Source: Prosopocoilus inquinatus (lineage: Eukaryota; Arthropoda; Insecta; Coleoptera; Lucanidae). From it: a stretch of 64,000 nucleotides of DNA. The notes beneath the pieces were generated by a model, which worked only from the letters and a program-made list of their open reading frames with translations, ran no database searches and was not told the origin of the DNA. The position numbers and the translations under genes were made by a program. Below, one piece after another: positions 63,344 through 64,000 of this stretch; position 1 is the first letter of the stretch, and each line of letters begins with the position of its first letter. The stretch spans positions 372,001-436,000 of the forward strand of contig JAYKNF010000020.1 of the NCBI GenBank assembly GCA_036172665.1, in the 5' to 3' direction.

Positions 63344-64000
63344 CAAATAACATAGTAGCTAAGTAAGGATCGATTAGATACATCACAGGAACAACGCTAA
63401 TACGTGTTTTTTCGTTCTAAACTATTTCCAGCTACTGCTGCGTCCAAAAACTTTGTATCTCACATCAGAGTTACTGGAGTCCATCCAAACGTCAAATAAC
63501 ATGATAGATGAGTAAGGATCGATTAGATACATCCCAGGAACAACGCTAATACGTGTTGTTTCGTTTAAAACTATTTCCAGCTTCTGCTGCGTCCGAAAAC
63601 TTCGTATCTCACATCAGAGTTACTGGAGTGCATCGAAACGTCAAATAACATGATAGATAAGTAAGGATCGATTAGATACAGCACAGGAACAACGCTAATA
63701 CGTGTTGTTTCGTTTAAAACTATTTCCAGCTCCTGCTGCGTCCAAAAACTTTGTATCTCACATCAGACTTACTGGAGTCCATCCAAACGTCAAATAACAT
63801 GATAGATAAGTAAGGATCGATTAGATACAGCACAGGAACAACGCTAATACGTGTTGTTTCGTTTAAAACTATTTCCAGCTCCTGCTGCGTCCAAAAACTT
63901 TGTATCTCACATCAGACTTACTGGAGTCCATCCAAACGTCAAATAACATGATAGATGAGTAAGGATCGATTAGATACATCACAGGAACAACGCTAATGCG
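63344..64000. repeat. HOR block 29 (cut by window end): A1-B-C-C-partial
   Basis: Four full monomers and 61 bp of a fifth. The doubled C (63,642 and 63,791) matches block 11 (23,245 on). The partial monomer at 63,940-64,000 reads gatagatgag, catcacagg and gcg, compatible with N, L or G. Confidence 0.88.

Larger units (their letters stand above)
1..64000. repeat. 149-bp satellite DNA array filling the window
   Basis: All 64 kb consist of head-to-tail copies of one 149-bp monomer in a single orientation. I checked register at all 29 marker monomers. Starts fit 1+149k up to 48,575 and 19+149k from 48,742 on, with one net +18-bp event between. Pairwise differences between monomers are a handful to about 20 substitutions, almost never indels. 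Composition is about 40% G+C, counted on a typical monomer. On the + strand, stops at monomer positions 5, 13 and 21 cover all three phases; on the - strand, stops near 54, 73 and 128 do the same. No gene is therefore expected, and none is seen. No transposon, inversion or unique sequence interrupts it. Most likely this is centromeric or pericentromeric heterochromatin of a eukaryote; species and chromosome location cannot be read from the sequence. Confidence 0.99.

Noticed and set aside
1..64000. Open reading frames or a long repetitive protein
   Set aside because: The monomer is 149 bp, not a multiple of 3, and it carries stop codons in all three phases on both strands. Any frame running through the array closes within about one to a few monomers.
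1..64000. CRISPR array
   Set aside because: Repeats are 149 bp and directly adjacent, without unique spacers, and no cas-like gene is present.
1..64000. Known named satellites (human alpha satellite, mouse minor satellite, rice CentO, maize CentC, beetle satellites)
   Set aside because: The 149-bp length and the sequence words do not match any of these that I can recall with confidence. A database search would be needed for family assignment.
1..64000. rDNA intergenic spacer subrepeats
   Set aside because: No rRNA gene sequence, promoter duplication or pyrimidine-rich terminator is present in 64 kb, and such long pure arrays of subrepeats would be unusual.
1..64000. Telomeric or simple-sequence repeats
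   Set aside because: No TTAGGG, TTAGG or TTTAGGG runs and no microsatellite longer than the short gctgctgctg in H and T monomers were seen.

Overview
The whole 64,000-bp window is one uninterrupted tandem satellite array. The monomer is 149 bp, about 40% G+C, and every copy lies in the same orientation. There are 429 complete monomers plus a 61-bp partial one at the right edge. I found no protein gene, RNA gene, transposon, CRISPR array, telomeric repeat or unique-sequence island. Stop codons fall in all three phases of the monomer on both strands, and 149 is not a multiple of 3, so no long reading frame can run through the array. This points to eukaryotic constitutive heterochromatin (centromeric, pericentromeric or subtelomeric). 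I do not recognise the monomer as a named satellite family and cannot assign a species or clade.

Monomer numbering: position 1 is the c of 'caaataacat', so monomers start at 1, 150, 299 and so on. Register is exact at every marker monomer checked, up to one net +18-bp event at 48,720-48,742; after it every start is shifted by 18. The monomers sort into about 20 recurring types. Diagnostic words are: A = agtagctaag at 11-20, with A1 = gttttttcgttc and A2 = gctttttcgttc; B = catcccagg + gaaaacttcg + gtgcatcg; C = cagcacagg + ccagctcctg + aaaaactttg; D = catcccagg + gaaaatttcgtttctc; E = taagtatcg + gaaaacgtcg; F = aagatgatag + tttctag + aaaaactttg (Fj has the F start and J end); G = cttcagctg + gagaacttcg + gagccc; H and T = gttacatc + atatgtg + cagctgctg; I = ggattgtttag + attaccag + gagatac; J = tttctag + cttcgtatatc + ctagag; K = aggcac + ttcattt + gataatt; L = taaggatcg + gaaaacgtcg; M = taagtatcg + ttcattt + gataatt; N = gcgtg + gaaaatttcgtttctc; O = taagtatcg + cttcagctg; P = gataggtgag + ttcattt + gataatt; Q = aaaacaattt + cttcagctg + catcaaag; R = catgttagatgag + gaaaacgtcg; S = ggattgattag + cagcac + gtatctctc + gtccgtcc. 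N' is N with ttctcatatt. C' and C'' are C-like monomers with a gataggtgag start.

Layout: these types follow a strict order that defines a higher-order repeat (HOR) of two halves. The A1 half is typically A1-B-C-D-E-F-G-H and leads to A2. The A2 half is typically A2-I-J-K-L-M-N-O-P-G-Q-R-S-T and leads back to A1. Block lengths between successive A markers vary from 7 to 45 monomers, through internal deletion, duplication and exchange. From 1 to about 51 kb the blocks are long and include large nested segmental duplications: 6,109 bp in tandem at 6.1-18.5 kb, 14,155-bp spacing between 2.0-7.5 and 16.2-21.6 kb, and 5,662-bp spacing between 20.9 and 26.5 kb. From about 51 kb to the right end the blocks are shorter (7-13 monomers), the D-E pair is replaced by N-L, and there is a 2,831-bp tandem duplication at 54.0-59.8 kb. 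Chimeric monomers mark in-register exchange points.

Read as a whole, this is a high-resolution record of satellite evolution by unequal exchange. Possible functions (nucleosome or CENP-A platform, protein-binding dyad, transcribed and spliced satellite RNA) are only suggested by sequence features and are marked as inference.
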